Source of the DNA: Halomonas caseinilytica
GTDB taxonomy: Bacteria > Pseudomonadota > Gammaproteobacteria > Pseudomonadales > Halomonadaceae
Direction: 5' to 3'
DNA: 64,000 nt
Assembly (NCBI RefSeq): GCF_001662305.1
Contig: NZ_BDEP01000004.1
Span: 211,982 to 275,981, forward strand
Below are positions 9,170-20,684 of the stretch, piece after piece. Under the pieces are notes generated by a model. It worked only from the letters and a program-made list of their open reading frames with translations. It did no database searches and was not told the DNA's origin. Made by a program: the position numbers and the translations under genes. Each line of letters opens with the position of its first letter. The stretch's first letter is position 1.

Positions 9170-11110
9170 ATGCTGCAGAACAACTCGGCGCTTGCTCAGC
9201 TCAAGCAACAGATCCGCGACAACACGCCTCGTGTCGAAGGCGTGATCAAGGCCACCGAGCGAGGCTTCGGCTTTCTCGAGACCGAGGATGGCACTTCCTA
9301 TTTCGTGCCACCGCCCGCCATGAAGCAGGTACTGCATGGCGATCGGGTCGAGGCCGTCCTTCACGAGGAAGGCGAGAAGACCACGGTGGAGCCGGACACC
9401 CTGATCGAACAGGGCCTGGAGCGTTTCATCGCCCGGGTACGCAAGCGTGATGGACGCCTGGCGGTGATCCCCGATCATCCCTCGATCAGCAATGCCCTCA
9501 AGGCCCGCGTCAAGCGCAGCCTCGATGAGGCCTCGCTCGACGAGGGAGACTGGGTCGTGGCGCGTCTCGTGCGCCACCCTCTCAAGCCGGACGATCGCGC
9601 CTTCTTCGCCCAGATCGACGAGCTGGTCGCCAAGCACGACAACCCGGCCGTGCCCTGGCGCGTGACCCTGGCGCGCCACGCGCTGGAGCAGGCCAGTCCC
9701 GAGGCCGGCGATGAGTGGCCGCTGCACGATGAAGGTCTCCAGCGCGAGGACCTCACCGCCGCGCCCTTCTTCACCATCGACGACGCCAAGACCCGGGACA
9801 TGGACGATGCCCTGCGCATCGAGCCTCGGGAGGGCGGAGGCTGGCGACTGACCGTCGCCATCGCCGATCCCACCGCCTATGTGGAGGAAGGCAGCGGCGT
9901 CGACCTGGAAGCGCGCACCCGCGCCTTTACCGTCTATCTGCCCGGGCAGAACGTCACCATGCTGCCGGAACGCCTGGCCGACGATCTGTGCTCGCTGTGG
10001 GAAAACCAGGATCGCCCTGCCCTGGCCTGCGCCCTGGACGTGGAAACCGACGGCTCCCTCGGCGACTATCGCTTCTTCGCCGCCACGGTTCGCTCCCACG
10101 CGCGGCTGGCCTACGACGATGTCTCCGACTGGCTGGAAGGTCAGAGCCAATGGTCTCCCGAGACGAACATCGGCGAGCAGCTCGAGGCGCTGCGCGACCT
10201 GACCGAGGCGCGGACCGCCTGGCGTGCCGAGCATGCCCTGGTCTTCAAGGACCGCCCGGACTACGTCTTCGACCTGGACGATGCAGGCAACGTGCTGAAC
10301 ATTCGTACCGAACAGCGGCGCATCGCCAACCGCATGATCGAGGAATCGATGATCGCGGCCAATGCCTGCTGCGCGCACCTGCTGGCCGAGCATGTGGGTC
10401 ACGGCATCTTCAATGTTCATCGCGCCTTCGAGCCAGACAAGGCCGAGGCCGCCCGCGAATTCCTGGCCAACCAGGACATCGAGGTCGCGCTGGAAGCCCT
10501 CACCGAGCTGCCGCGCTACAAGGAGCTCAAGCGTGAGCTGGAAGGCCGCGACGATGCCTGGCTCGACGCGCGATTGCGCCGCTTCCAGGGCTTCACCAGC
10601 ATGTCCGCCCGCCCTGGCCCGCACTTTGGCCTCGGGCTATCTGCCTATGCCACCTGGACCTCGCCGATCCGCAAGTATGGCGACATGGTCAACCACCGGC
10701 TGATCAAGCGCGTGCTCAAGGGCGAACAGGCCCCGGCGGAAGCCAGCCTCGAGCTCACCGAACAGTTGACCGAGCGACGTCGCCTCAACCGCATGGCCGA
10801 GCGTGACGTCAAGGATTGGCTCTATGTTCGCTACCTCGGCCCGCACGCCGAATCCGGCAAGGCCTTCGATGCCGAGATCATTGCCATCAACCGTGGTGGC
10901 ATGCGGGTGCGCCTGACCGACAACGGTGCTACAGCCTTCGTGCCGGCCCCGCTGATGCACAGCGACCGTGACAAGGTGGTGATCGACGACAAGGAAGGCC
11001 GTATCCAGATCGAAGGCGAAGAGCGCTTCAAGCTCGGCGACACGATCCGGGTCGCGCTGACCGAAGCTCGCGAGGAGACGCGTTCGCTGGTGGGTCGTCC
11101 CGCCGACTGA
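9170..11110 (+). CDS. rnb: Exoribonuclease II
   Basis: 646-residue 3'-to-5' exoribonuclease, almost exactly the length of E. coli RNase II (644). It opens with a cold-shock type RNA-binding domain (EGVIKATERGFGFLETEDG, residues about 20-40) and a second CSD. The RNB catalytic domain has the acidic metal cluster in FFTIDDAKTRDMDDALRIE, AIADPTAYV, and LPERLADDLCSL. An S1 domain follows after about residue 560 (AEIIAINRGGMRVRL). The frame is open back to 8930, but the ATG at 9170 sits just downstream of a good promoter and starts at the conserved N-terminus, so I use it. No strong Shine-Dalgarno is visible. A perfect terminator follows at 11138. Confidence 0.94.
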   Translation: MLQNNSALAQLKQQIRDNTPRVEGVIKATERGFGFLETEDGTSYFVPPPAMKQVLHGDRVEAVLHEEGEKTTVEPDTLIEQGLERFIARVRKRDGRLAVIPDHPSISNALKARVKRSLDEASLDEGDWVVARLVRHPLKPDDRAFFAQIDELVAKHDNPAVPWRVTLARHALEQASPEAGDEWPLHDEGLQREDLTAAPFFTIDDAKTRDMDDALRIEPREGGGWRLTVAIADPTAYVEEGSGVDLEARTRAFTVYLPGQNVTMLPERLADDLCSLWENQDRPALACALDVETDGSLGDYRFFAATVRSHARLAYDDVSDWLEGQSQWSPETNIGEQLEALRDLTEARTAWRAEHALVFKDRPDYVFDLDDAGNVLNIRTEQRRIANRMIEESMIAANACCAHLLAEHVGHGIFNVHRAFEPDKAEAAREFLANQDIEVALEALTELPRYKELKRELEGRDDAWLDARLRRFQGFTSMSARPGPHFGLGLSAYATWTSPIRKYGDMVNHRLIKRVLKGEQAPAEASLELTEQLTERRRLNRMAERDVKDWLYVRYLGPHAESGKAFDAEIIAINRGGMRVRLTDNGATAFVPAPLMHSDRDKVVIDDKEGRIQIEGEERFKLGDTIRVALTEAREETRSLVGRPAD

Positions 11111-11137
11111 ACGAACGCCTCTGGCCAGCGTGACAAG

Positions 11138-11168
11138 AAAGGCGGCCCGAGGGCCGCCTTTGTGTTTT
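11138..11168 (+). terminator. Rho-independent terminator of rnb
   Basis: An 8-bp perfect GC stem (GGCGGCCC / GGGCCGCC, loop GA, 11141-11158) is flanked by AAA and followed by TTTGTGTTTT. Confidence 0.85.
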
Positions 11169-11239
11169 CCGGTTGTCGTCGAATTGTCGCAAAGGGCGCC
11201 TAGGCTGGGGACAAGCAACGGCATTCCCGGAGGGTCCCC

Positions 11240-12358
11240 TTGCATCTCGTCGACGTCACCATGTTCCATGCCCCCGCCAGCGGCGGTGTGCGCACCTACC
11301 TCAGTGCCAAGCACCGTTGCCTTTCCCGCCACGACGACATCCGCACCAGCCTGCTGGTGCCCGGCGCCGAGCGCGATGCCCTCGGTGACCTGCATACCTT
11401 GCCTGCCCTACGCCTGCCCCTGGGCCAGGGATATCGCTTTCCCCTGCGTCGCCGTCCCTGGCGCGATGCGCTGGAGGCCATGTCGCCCGACCTGATCGAA
11501 GCCGGCGATCCCTACGTCACCGCCTGGGCGGCCCTTGAGGCCGGTCAACGACTGGGCGTGCCGGTGGTCGGCTTCTATCATTCGGACCTCCCACGCTTGA
11601 TGGGGGATCGCTTCGGCGGTGCCGTGAAGCGTCGGCTGAAAGGCTATGTGGCCGATCTCTACGGCCGGTTCGACAGCGTGATGGCCCCTTGCCGGGCCAT
11701 GGCCGAACGCCTCGAGTCATGGGGCGTGGAGCAGGTTCGGGTCCAGCCTCTCGGCGTGGACCTGGACACCTTTCACCCGGACCGCGCCGACCCGAGCCTG
11801 CGCACCACCCTGGGACTCGCCGACCAGACTCGCCTGCTGGCCTTCGCCGGCCGCAACTCTCGCGAAAAGAATGTCGATGTACTACTGCGCGTGATGCAGC
11901 AGCTCGGGTCTCCCTACCACCTGTTGTTGATGGGGCCCGGCATGCCGACCCGGGTCCCCGACAATGTCACGGTGGTGCCCCGCTGTTGCGACAGCCGCGA
12001 GGTGGCCCGTGCCCTGGCCAGCGCCGATGCGATGATCCATGCCGGCACTCGGGAAACCTTTGGTCTGGTAGCGCTGGAAGCCATGGCCTGCGGCCTGCCG
12101 GTCATCGCCGCCCGCGCCGGCGCCCTGATCGAAAACGTCCCGCTGGGCGGTGGCATCCTCTGCGAGCCGCTGAATCCGGCGGACATGGCCCGGGCGGTCG
12201 AGGAACTGTTCATCAACGATGTCCAGGCGAGTGGTCGGCACGCGCGCCGTTATGTCGAGCGTCGCTTCCGCTGGGAAAACGTCATCAACGGCCTGCTCGA
12301 CCACTACACCCCCCTGGTACCGAACACCGCGGCCTCCAGCTTCTCGCGGCATGGCTGA
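11240..12358 (+). CDS. GT4-family glycosyltransferase (TTG start)
   Basis: 372-residue GT-B glycosyltransferase, cytoplasmic or peripheral to the membrane, transferring a sugar from an activated donor to an unknown acceptor. The N-terminal Rossmann half contains the acceptor-loop glycine pair in PASGGVRTYL and a histidine in GFYHSDLPR. The C-terminal half contains LLAFAGRNSREKN and the GT4 E-x7-E element in GTRETFGLVALEAMACGLPVI. I start at TTG 11240: it has GGAGGG 6 bp upstream and gives the usual strand MHLVDVTMFHAP, whereas the next ATG (11261) would cut this strand. It overlaps the next gene by 8 nt. The pair may build a glycolipid or modify an envelope lipid, which is inferred from the membrane partner. 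Confidence 0.85.
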   Translation: MHLVDVTMFHAPASGGVRTYLSAKHRCLSRHDDIRTSLLVPGAERDALGDLHTLPALRLPLGQGYRFPLRRRPWRDALEAMSPDLIEAGDPYVTAWAALEAGQRLGVPVVGFYHSDLPRLMGDRFGGAVKRRLKGYVADLYGRFDSVMAPCRAMAERLESWGVEQVRVQPLGVDLDTFHPDRADPSLRTTLGLADQTRLLAFAGRNSREKNVDVLLRVMQQLGSPYHLLLMGPGMPTRVPDNVTVVPRCCDSREVARALASADAMIHAGTRETFGLVALEAMACGLPVIAARAGALIENVPLGGGILCEPLNPADMARAVEELFINDVQASGRHARRYVERRFRWENVINGLLDHYTPLVPNTAASSFSRHG

Positions 12359-13478
12359 GCGACTGGATCGACCGCGCAGGGAACGCAACCTGCTGGCCCG
12401 CTGGGGCTGGCTGGGACTGGCCCTGTCCATGGCCTTGGTGGTGCCCTGGCTATTGGGTGGCGAGGATGTCCTCGATGCCCTGGCCGATTTTCCGCTAGGC
12501 ATCCTGGCACTGATGCTGGTCATGACCGTGACCTGCTGGAATCTCAACGCCCTTCGCCTGCGCCTGCTGCTGGACGGGCGCGCCGGACGGGTCGGCCAGG
12601 GCGAGGCACTGGCCATCGAGATGGCCGCCAAGTTCGCCCTGTGCGCCACCCCCGGCGGCAGCGGCGGTGCCGTCACCCTGCTGGCCCTGCTGGCAAGACG
12701 AGGTTTTCCGCCATCGCGAGGCTCGGCGATCTTCCTGGTCGACCAGGGTTGCGACATGCTGTTCTTTCTGGCCATGCTCGGCGTGCTGGTGAGCATCTCA
12801 CTGGGCGGCAACGTGACCTGGCCTCATCAGGGACTGCTCGCCATCGCCATGCTGGGCCTGGTCGGCCTGATGTTGCTGGTCGGCGTGTCGCTCCTGCGCC
12901 TTCCTCGGCTGCTGCGCCAGCCTCCGAGCATAGGGCTGCGCCGCCTCTCTGCCCATCGACGGCGCTGGCTTGCCAGGCGACTGCTCGGGTGTCGTCGGGC
13001 CCTGATCGCCACGCTCTGCCTGCCGCCCCTTCGACTGGCGAGCATACTCGGCCTGTGTGCCGCACACTGGTTGCTGCGCTACAGCCTGCTTTACCTGGCC
13101 GTGCTCGGCGTGGGCGGACAGGCGGACTGGGCCTGGACCTTCCTGACCCAGATGCTGGCCATGGCGGCCAGCCAGATCAGCATTCTCCCCGGCGGCGCCG
13201 GCGCCGCCGAACTCGGCGTCGGCGCACTGCTGATGCCGTTGATGCCCGCGACCCAGGCCGCCGCCGCCGTCGTCGTATGGCGGCTGGTCACCTATCATCT
13301 CTACCTGCTGGCCGGCGCACCGGCCTTCGTGATCCTGGTAGGGCGCTGGCTGAAACGCCCATCGGGTTCCGACGTCGCCAACACCTCGACACTCACTCCG
13401 GCATCCCGGCAACGCTCACGCTACGCTCGGCAACCTTCCGCGAACGCGCCACCCGATAGCCCACGCCACCCGCGATGA
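12351..13478 (+). CDS. UPF0104 / lysylphosphatidylglycerol-synthase-like membrane protein
   Basis: 375-residue integral inner-membrane protein with about seven to eight hydrophobic segments, including ones near residues 20-40, 45-65, 130-150, 158-182, 235-265 and 280-330. Conserved family features are CATPGGSGGAVTLLALLARRG (residues about 98-118, a PG-G-G signature) and SQISILPGGAGAAELGVG (about 280). The MprF-type synthase domain is absent, so tRNA-dependent lipid modification is not implied; such proteins are often paired with GT4 glycosyltransferases, as here. The ATG at 12351 overlaps the glycosyltransferase stop. The C-terminal 45 residues are polar, lack family features and run 86 bp antisense into the symporter gene, which may reflect a lost stop codon. 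Confidence 0.82.
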   Translation: MAERLDRPRRERNLLARWGWLGLALSMALVVPWLLGGEDVLDALADFPLGILALMLVMTVTCWNLNALRLRLLLDGRAGRVGQGEALAIEMAAKFALCATPGGSGGAVTLLALLARRGFPPSRGSAIFLVDQGCDMLFFLAMLGVLVSISLGGNVTWPHQGLLAIAMLGLVGLMLLVGVSLLRLPRLLRQPPSIGLRRLSAHRRRWLARRLLGCRRALIATLCLPPLRLASILGLCAAHWLLRYSLLYLAVLGVGGQADWAWTFLTQMLAMAASQISILPGGAGAAELGVGALLMPLMPATQAAAAVVVWRLVTYHLYLLAGAPAFVILVGRWLKRPSGSDVANTSTLTPASRQRSRYARQPSANAPPDSPRHPR

Positions 13479-15198
13479 GCAGCATGACCCCGCACCCCAG
13501 GGCCAGGCCATAGGCCCCCAGGACCGCCCCCTGGGAAACGCCATAGCCCTCGGCCAGGCTGGCCAGTGTTTCGGCATACTGGCGCCACAGGAAGAGTCCC
13601 ACACCGATACCCGAGAGCATGGTGACGATCGCCACCCGACGCGAGCCCTTGCTCCAGTTGGCCTCCAGGCTCGCATCATGCCGATGCAGAAAGGCCAGGT
13701 ATTCGCGCTCTTCCTCGCTCACCCGCGTCAGGTGCGATACCACCAGGATGATCCCCAGGGCCACCAGCGTGCTGATCGCCACCGGGTGCAGGTAGACCGG
13801 CAACTGCACCCAACCGGCCTGGTCCGCCAACGACAGGATGAGATTGCCGATAAAGCCCACGGCCAGCCCCCAGCCCGCTCCGGCAGCGCTAATCCGGCGA
13901 CTCCAGATGCTCATCAGCGCCACCGGCCCCCAGGAGGAGGCAAACAGGGTCGCCGCAAACCACACCACGGCCATCACTGCCGGCGGCTGGAACAATGCCA
14001 GCAGCAAGGCGATCAAGCCTGCCGCCAGTACAGCGATGCGACTGGCACGCATTGCCGACGCCTCATTACGCGCGGCAGGCAGGATGTCATTGGAAAGACT
14101 GAACCCGATGATCGACAGAAAGGTCGAGCAGGAAGAAAGGCCAGCAGCGAACACGCCCGTGAGTATGATCACGCCGAGCCAGGGCGGCAGGATATTCAGC
14201 GCCGACCACACCATGGCCCGCTCGGAATCGAGCCCCGTGTCATAGAGGTTGATGGCCGCCCCGGTCATCATCATCAAGGCATAGAAGATCGCCAGCGCCA
14301 CGGCGGTGAGCATGGCCGAACGCATGACGACATGCTCGTTGCGCGCCATCAGATAGCGGCTCGACTGCCAGGGGCTCGCTGCCAGCACGGCCGCCCACAC
14401 CAGGCCTAGCGTCAGCCCCCATGTCAGGGCTTCGCCGGGCGAGCTGAACGTCGCCCCTTCCCCTTCGATGACACCATGCCAAAGCGCGATGCCCGGCTTC
14501 TCCGATTGCGCCAGGAGCCCTTCGATGACGCCCGACCAGCCTCCCAGGTCGTGGATGATATACAGCGAGCCTCCCAGCGCCGCCACGGAAAAGATCACGA
14601 ACATGACGGTATCGGTCAGCATGACGCCAGGCGAACCCGAATAGAGAATGAAGCCCGTATAGGTCAGCCACACCAGCACCAGACCGACCCAGTACGGCAT
14701 GCCGGTCAACTCGGCGAACATGATGCCGGCACCCTGCATGACGCCCAGCAGATAGGCACCGAGCCCCACCACCGTGGTCAGGCCGGCAATGACCTGAACG
14801 CGCCGTGACGCAAAGCGCTTGCCGAAGAATTCCGGCACCGTCAGCGCCCCGCTGCGCCTCAGATAACGACCGAAGGCCAGAGCCCCCAGCAGACACCCCG
14901 ACGTACTGACGGCCGCGAAAATCAGCATGACGAAGGGATAACCCTGGTAGGCGAAGCCGGTTTCCCCGAGAAAGGCGCTGGTACTCAGATAGCTGGCGAC
15001 CAGCGTCCCGAGGATCAGAAAGGTCGGCGCATTGCGGCCGGCGACCAGATAGTCATCGAGATGCTTGACCCGGCGCCCGGCCAGATGGCCGATGACGAAG
15101 TACCCGATCAGGCTGAACAAGATCGCGAGCGTATAGATCATGGCGACGAAAACCCTGAGGTTGTTGATTTTGTGATTCGCCATGATGGGGCTTGGCAC
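13393..15198 (-). CDS. Sodium:solute symporter (SSS family)
   Basis: 601-residue inner-membrane permease with about 13 hydrophobic segments in the SSS/LeuT-fold arrangement. It shows the early DDYLVAGRNAP and ASYLSTSAFLGETGFAYQGYP segments typical of the family, and the AAGLSSCSTFLSIIGFSLSNDI stretch in the sodium-site region (written here in pieces of one helix, about residues 348-369). The first codon used is GTG 15198; an in-frame ATG at 15183 (MANHK) is a reasonable alternative and neither has a strong ribosome site. Substrate is unknown: SSS members carry organic acids, proline, pantothenate or other solutes. It is transcribed away from the sucD terminator and converges with the UPF0104 gene. 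Confidence 0.85.
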   Translation of the reverse strand: MPSPIMANHKINNLRVFVAMIYTLAILFSLIGYFVIGHLAGRRVKHLDDYLVAGRNAPTFLILGTLVASYLSTSAFLGETGFAYQGYPFVMLIFAAVSTSGCLLGALAFGRYLRRSGALTVPEFFGKRFASRRVQVIAGLTTVVGLGAYLLGVMQGAGIMFAELTGMPYWVGLVLVWLTYTGFILYSGSPGVMLTDTVMFVIFSVAALGGSLYIIHDLGGWSGVIEGLLAQSEKPGIALWHGVIEGEGATFSSPGEALTWGLTLGLVWAAVLAASPWQSSRYLMARNEHVVMRSAMLTAVALAIFYALMMMTGAAINLYDTGLDSERAMVWSALNILPPWLGVIILTGVFAAGLSSCSTFLSIIGFSLSNDILPAARNEASAMRASRIAVLAAGLIALLLALFQPPAVMAVVWFAATLFASSWGPVALMSIWSRRISAAGAGWGLAVGFIGNLILSLADQAGWVQLPVYLHPVAISTLVALGIILVVSHLTRVSEEEREYLAFLHRHDASLEANWSKGSRRVAIVTMLSGIGVGLFLWRQYAETLASLAEGYGVSQGAVLGAYGLALGCGVMLLIAGGVGYRVARSRKVAERSVSVAGMPE

Positions 15199-15298
15199 GG
15201 ATGTCGCCTGTCCCTCAACGTCATGACAAGAAGCATTCGCGACACTCGCACCAGGACAACGTTTCGCCGGTGCCTCTCCCGGGCAGCACCCCGCAACG

Positions 15299-15326
15299 AA
15301 AAAAGGGCACCCGAAGGTGCCCTTTT
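15299..15326 (-). terminator. Terminator of the suc operon
   Basis: The stem GGGCACC (15305-15311) / GGTGCCC (15316-15322) has a four-base loop. On the minus strand it is followed by six U residues (A-run 15299-15304). It sits 25 bp past the sucD stop, and the four T residues on the plus side make it potentially bidirectional. Confidence 0.88.
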
Positions 15327-15350
15327 CTGCTTCGAAAGCGCCGGGTCGAC

Positions 15351-16223
15351 TTACCAGCCGGCAGCTTCCTTCAGCGCATCACCGATCTCGGCCAGTGAAC
15401 GCACGGTCTTCACGCCTGCTGCCTCGAGGGCACTGAACTTCTCGTCAGCCGTGCCCTTGCCGCCGGCAATGATGGCACCGGCATGGCCCATCCGCTTGCC
15501 CGGAGGCGCCGTCACACCGGCAATGTAGGCAACCACCGGCTTGGAGACGTTCTCCTTGATGTAAGCGGCCGCCTCTTCTTCGGCGGTGCCGCCGATCTCA
15601 CCGATCATCACGATGGCCTCGGTGGCCGGGTCCTTCTCGAACTCGGCGAGGATGTCGATGAAGTTGGAACCCGGAATCGGGTCGCCGCCGATCCCCACGC
15701 AGGACGACTGACCGAAACCATGATCGGTCGTCTGCTTGACCGCCTCGTAGGTCAGGGTGCCGGAACGAGACACGATGCCGACCTTGCCCGCCTTGTGAAT
15801 GTGGCCGGGCATGATGCCGATCTTGCATTCATCCGGAGTGATCACGCCGGGGCAGTTCGGGCCGATCAGGCGCGCGCCGAGCTCATCGCACTTCACCTTG
15901 ACGTCGAGCATGTCCAGGGTCGGAATGCCCTCGGTGATGCAGACGATCAGCTTGATGCCGGCGTTGGCGGCTTCGAGGATGGAATCCTTGCAGAACGGGG
16001 CCGGCACATAGATCACGCTGGCCTCGGCACCGGTCGCCTCGACGGCTTCGGCCACGGTGTTGAACACCGGCAGGCCAAGATGCTCCTGGCCGCCCTTGCC
16101 CGGGGTCACGCCGCCGACCATCTGGGTGCCGTAGGCGATCGCCTGCTCGGAGTGAAAGGTCCCCTGGCCACCGGTGAAGCCCTGGCAGATGACCTTGGTG
16201 TTCTTGTCGATGAGGATGCTCAT
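15351..16223 (-). CDS. sucD: Succinyl-CoA synthetase alpha subunit
   Basis: 290-residue alpha subunit of the ADP-forming succinyl-CoA synthetase of the TCA cycle. It shows the CoA-binding Rossmann domain ([19 protein letters not shown], residues 14-32) and [20 protein letters not shown]. The phosphohistidine loop is [17 protein letters not shown] (H about 246). Length equals the E. coli protein within one residue. The ATG overlaps the sucC stop by one base (TAATG), so the two subunits are translationally coupled. It is the last gene of the sdh-suc block and is followed by a strong terminator. Confidence 0.97.
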   Translation of the reverse strand: MSILIDKNTKVICQGFTGGQGTFHSEQAIAYGTQMVGGVTPGKGGQEHLGLPVFNTVAEAVEATGAEASVIYVPAPFCKDSILEAANAGIKLIVCITEGIPTLDMLDVKVKCDELGARLIGPNCPGVITPDECKIGIMPGHIHKAGKVGIVSRSGTLTYEAVKQTTDHGFGQSSCVGIGGDPIPGSNFIDILAEFEKDPATEAIVMIGEIGGTAEEEAAAYIKENVSKPVVAYIAGVTAPPGKRMGHAGAIIAGGKGTADEKFSALEAAGVKTVRSLAEIGDALKEAAGW

Positions 16224-17389
16224 TACTTGCCCTCCGCTGCCTTGACGACCTGCTGAGCCGCATCGGTCAGGCTGGTAGCAGCGATGATGTTCAGACCGCT
16301 GGAGGCCAGTTTCTCGGCACCCAGCTCGGCGTTGTTACCTTCCAGACGCACCACGACCGGGACATTGACGCCCACCTGCTCGACGGCGCCGATGATGCCC
16401 TCGGCGATCATGTCGCAGCGCACGATACCGCCGAAGATGTTGACCAGCACGGCCTTAACGGAGGTGTCGGAGAGGATGATCTTGAAGGCTTCGGCGACAC
16501 GTTCCTTGGTGGCACCGCCACCCACGTCGAGGAAGTTGGCCGGCTGGCCGCCATGGAGCTTGATGATGTCCATGGTACCCATGGCCAGGCCCGCGCCATT
16601 GACCATGCAGCCGATGTTGCCTTCCAGGGCCACGTAGTTCAGGTCCCACTTGGCGGCGTCGGCTTCGCGCTCGTCCTCCTGAGAGGGATCGCGCATGGCC
16701 TGCAGGTCCGGATGGCGATAGAGGGCGTTGCCATCCAGGTTGACCTTGGCATCGAGGCAGTGCAGGTTGCCTTCCTCGGTGATCACCAGCGGGTTGATCT
16801 CCAGCAGCGCCAAGTCCTTGTCATGGAACAGCTTGGACAGTCCCAGGAAGATCTTGGTGAACTGCTTGACCTGATCACCGGACAGTCCCAGCTTGAAGGC
16901 CAGCTCGCGAGCCTGGTACGGCTGAGCGCCGACCAGCGGATCGATCTCGGCCTTGAGGATCTTCTCGGGCGTCTCCTCGGCAACCTTCTCGATTTCCACG
17001 CCGCCTTCAGTGGAGGCCATGAAGACCACTCGCTGCGTGCCACGATCGACCACGGCACCCAGATAGAGCTCATCGGCGATGTCGGTGCAGTTCTCGACCA
17101 GGATCTTGGCGACCGGCTGGCCCTTCTCGTCGGTCTGGAAGGTCACCAGATTCTTGCCCAGCCACTGCTCGGCGAAGGCACTGGCCTCCTCCGGGCTCTC
17201 GACCAGCTTGACGCCGCCGGCCTTGCCGCGCCCGCCAGCGTGCACCTGCGCCTTGACGACCCACTTGTCGCCGCCGATCTTCTTGCAGGCTTCCGCCGCT
17301 TCCTCGGGGGTGTCGACGGCAAAGCCCTTGGACACCGGCAAGCCGTAGTCGGCAAACAGCTGTTTGCTCTGATACTCGTGAAGGTTCAT
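16223..17389 (-). CDS. sucC: Succinyl-CoA synthetase beta subunit
   Basis: 388-residue beta subunit with an ATP-grasp domain (residues 1-235) and a C-terminal CoA-ligase domain. Recognisable parts are [37 protein letters not shown], the metal-binding [14 protein letters not shown], and [20 protein letters not shown] with FLDVGGGA in the ligase domain. The E. coli protein has the same length. A 166-bp gap separates it from lpd. The ribosome site is weak (AATCG before ATG), but the start is fixed by the conserved N-terminus. Confidence 0.97.
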   Translation of the reverse strand: MNLHEYQSKQLFADYGLPVSKGFAVDTPEEAAEACKKIGGDKWVVKAQVHAGGRGKAGGVKLVESPEEASAFAEQWLGKNLVTFQTDEKGQPVAKILVENCTDIADELYLGAVVDRGTQRVVFMASTEGGVEIEKVAEETPEKILKAEIDPLVGAQPYQARELAFKLGLSGDQVKQFTKIFLGLSKLFHDKDLALLEINPLVITEEGNLHCLDAKVNLDGNALYRHPDLQAMRDPSQEDEREADAAKWDLNYVALEGNIGCMVNGAGLAMGTMDIIKLHGGQPANFLDVGGGATKERVAEAFKIILSDTSVKAVLVNIFGGIVRCDMIAEGIIGAVEQVGVNVPVVVRLEGNNAELGAEKLASSGLNIIAATSLTDAAQQVVKAAEGK

Positions 17390-17555
17390 CGATTCATGCC
17401 ATTGGTTGCATGTGACTCGAACGGCAGCCTCGCCAGCACTCGCGTGGCGCGGCAGTCAGGCTACCACCGACCCCTTCCGGTACATGGCCGAAAGGGACGC
17501 GCCGTCCTGGAGCGTCGGCAACTCTGCCAATCCTTTCCAGGCGGCGCTTCTTGTC

Positions 17556-19031
<1,476 letters not shown>

Positions 19032-19043
19032 TTATCCCGCGGC

Positions 19044-20642
19044 TCAGATGTCCAACAGCAGACGCGCCGGATCCTCGAGCAGTTCCTTGATGGTCACCAG
19101 GAATTGCACCGCGTCCTTGCCATCGATCATGCGGTGATCGTATGACAGCGCCAGGTACATCATGGGACGGATCTCGACCTTGCCGTTCACCGCCATGGGA
19201 CGTTCCTGAATCTTGTGCATGCCCAGGATCGCGGTCTGCGGCGGGTTGATGATCGGTGTCGACAGCAGCGAGCCGAAGATACCGCCATTGGTGATGGTGA
19301 AGGTGCCGCCCTGCATCTCGTCGATGCCGAGCTTACCGTCACGCGCCCGCTTGCCGAAGTCGACGATGCCCTTCTCGACGTCGGCGATCTTCATGCTGTC
19401 GGTGTCCCGCAGCACCGGCACCACAAGACCGCGGTCGGTGGAGACGGCCACGCCGATGTCCTGATAGCCGTGATAGACGATGTCGGTGCCGTCGATGGAG
19501 GCGTTGACGTCGGGGAAGCGCTTGAGCGCCTCGGAGGCCGCCTTGACGAAGAAGCCCATGAAACCGAGCTTGGTGTCGTGGGCCTTGAGGAAGGTCTCCT
19601 TGTACTGGGCTCGCAGGTCCATCACCGCGCCCATGTCCACCTCGTTGTAGGTGGTCAGCATGGCGGCGGTCTGCTGGGCCTGTACCAGACGCTTGGCGAT
19701 GGTCTGGCGCAGCCGGGTCATCGGCACGCGCTTCTCGGGACGCTCGCCCTCGACGGCGGGCGCTGCCGCTGCCGGCTGCTTGGCGCCGCCACCGCCGGAA
19801 GACTTGGCCGTCTTCTTGGCAGAGCTATCCTTCACGGCCTTCTGCACATCCTCCTTGAGGATGCGTCCGCCCTTGCCGGTGCCTTCGATCTTGTTGACGT
19901 CCAGATCGTGCTCGGCCACCAGCTTGCGCGCCGCCGGTGCGAGGATCTTGTCCCCGACCTTCTCGTCGCTCTCGCCATCGTCGGCGGAAGCCGCAGCCTT
20001 GTCCTCGCCGGCACTGGGCGCGGCATCATCGCCACCGGCACCCTCGCCGAACACCGCCAGAACGGCTTCCGACTCGACCTGGCTGCCTTCCTCGGCCTTG
20101 ATCTCGATCAAGGCACCATCGGCGGGCGCCACCACTTCGAGTACCACCTTGTCGGTCTCGATCTCGGCCAGCACCTCGTCGCGCTTGACCGCTTCACCGA
20201 CCTGCTTGTTCCAGCTGGCCACGGTGCCTTCCTGGATGGACTCAGGGAAGGTCGGCGCCTTCACTTCATGCTTCGCACCGTCAGCGGCAGGCTTGGCATC
20301 GGCCGAGCCGCCGCCGGACGCCTTCTCGTCTCCCTCGTCTCCGGCACCGGCGTCGTCATCTTCGGACTTGGACGTGCTGTCGTCCTGGGATTCGCCACTC
20401 GCCTGGCCTTCGCCGAGGCGGCCCAGCACCTGCTCGGACTCCACGGTGTCGCCTTCTTCCACCAGCACCTCGCTCAGCGTGCCGGCCTCGGGTGCCACGA
20501 CCTCGAGCACCACCTTGTCGGTCTCGATCTCGACGATCAGCTCGTCGCGCTCGACGCTATCACCCGGCTTCTTGTGCCAAGCAGCCACGCTGCCCTCGGC
20601 AACGGATTCCGGAAAGGTGGGTGCCTTGATCTCGGTAGCCAT
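19044..20642 (-). CDS. sucB: Dihydrolipoyl succinyltransferase (E2) with two lipoyl domains
   Basis: 532-residue E2 core of the 2-oxoglutarate dehydrogenase complex. It has two lipoyl domains: residues 1-78 with the lipoyl lysine K43 in [11 protein letters not shown], and 126-200 with K165 in the same motif. An acidic Asp/Ser/Gly-rich linker separates them. A peripheral-subunit-binding domain follows (about 232-268, [18 protein letters not shown]), then the catalytic acyltransferase domain from about 300, with [13 protein letters not shown] carrying the catalytic His and Asp. Usual SucB proteins have one lipoyl domain and about 405 residues, so this one has an extra domain. The start at 20642 has AAGGGA in front. 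It follows sucA by 42 bp. Confidence 0.95.
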   Translation of the reverse strand: MATEIKAPTFPESVAEGSVAAWHKKPGDSVERDELIVEIETDKVVLEVVAPEAGTLSEVLVEEGDTVESEQVLGRLGEGQASGESQDDSTSKSEDDDAGAGDEGDEKASGGGSADAKPAADGAKHEVKAPTFPESIQEGTVASWNKQVGEAVKRDEVLAEIETDKVVLEVVAPADGALIEIKAEEGSQVESEAVLAVFGEGAGGDDAAPSAGEDKAAASADDGESDEKVGDKILAPAARKLVAEHDLDVNKIEGTGKGGRILKEDVQKAVKDSSAKKTAKSSGGGGAKQPAAAAPAVEGERPEKRVPMTRLRQTIAKRLVQAQQTAAMLTTYNEVDMGAVMDLRAQYKETFLKAHDTKLGFMGFFVKAASEALKRFPDVNASIDGTDIVYHGYQDIGVAVSTDRGLVVPVLRDTDSMKIADVEKGIVDFGKRARDGKLGIDEMQGGTFTITNGGIFGSLLSTPIINPPQTAILGMHKIQERPMAVNGKVEIRPMMYLALSYDHRMIDGKDAVQFLVTIKELLEDPARLLLDI

Positions 20643-20684
20643 GTCGTTTCCCTTATGTGTTCTCTCTCGTCCCGGTGGTTCGCC

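Noticed and set aside
9146..10624. A 492-codon open frame antisense to rnb
   Set aside because: Lies entirely inside the RNase II gene, which carries all catalytic motifs; no start signal.
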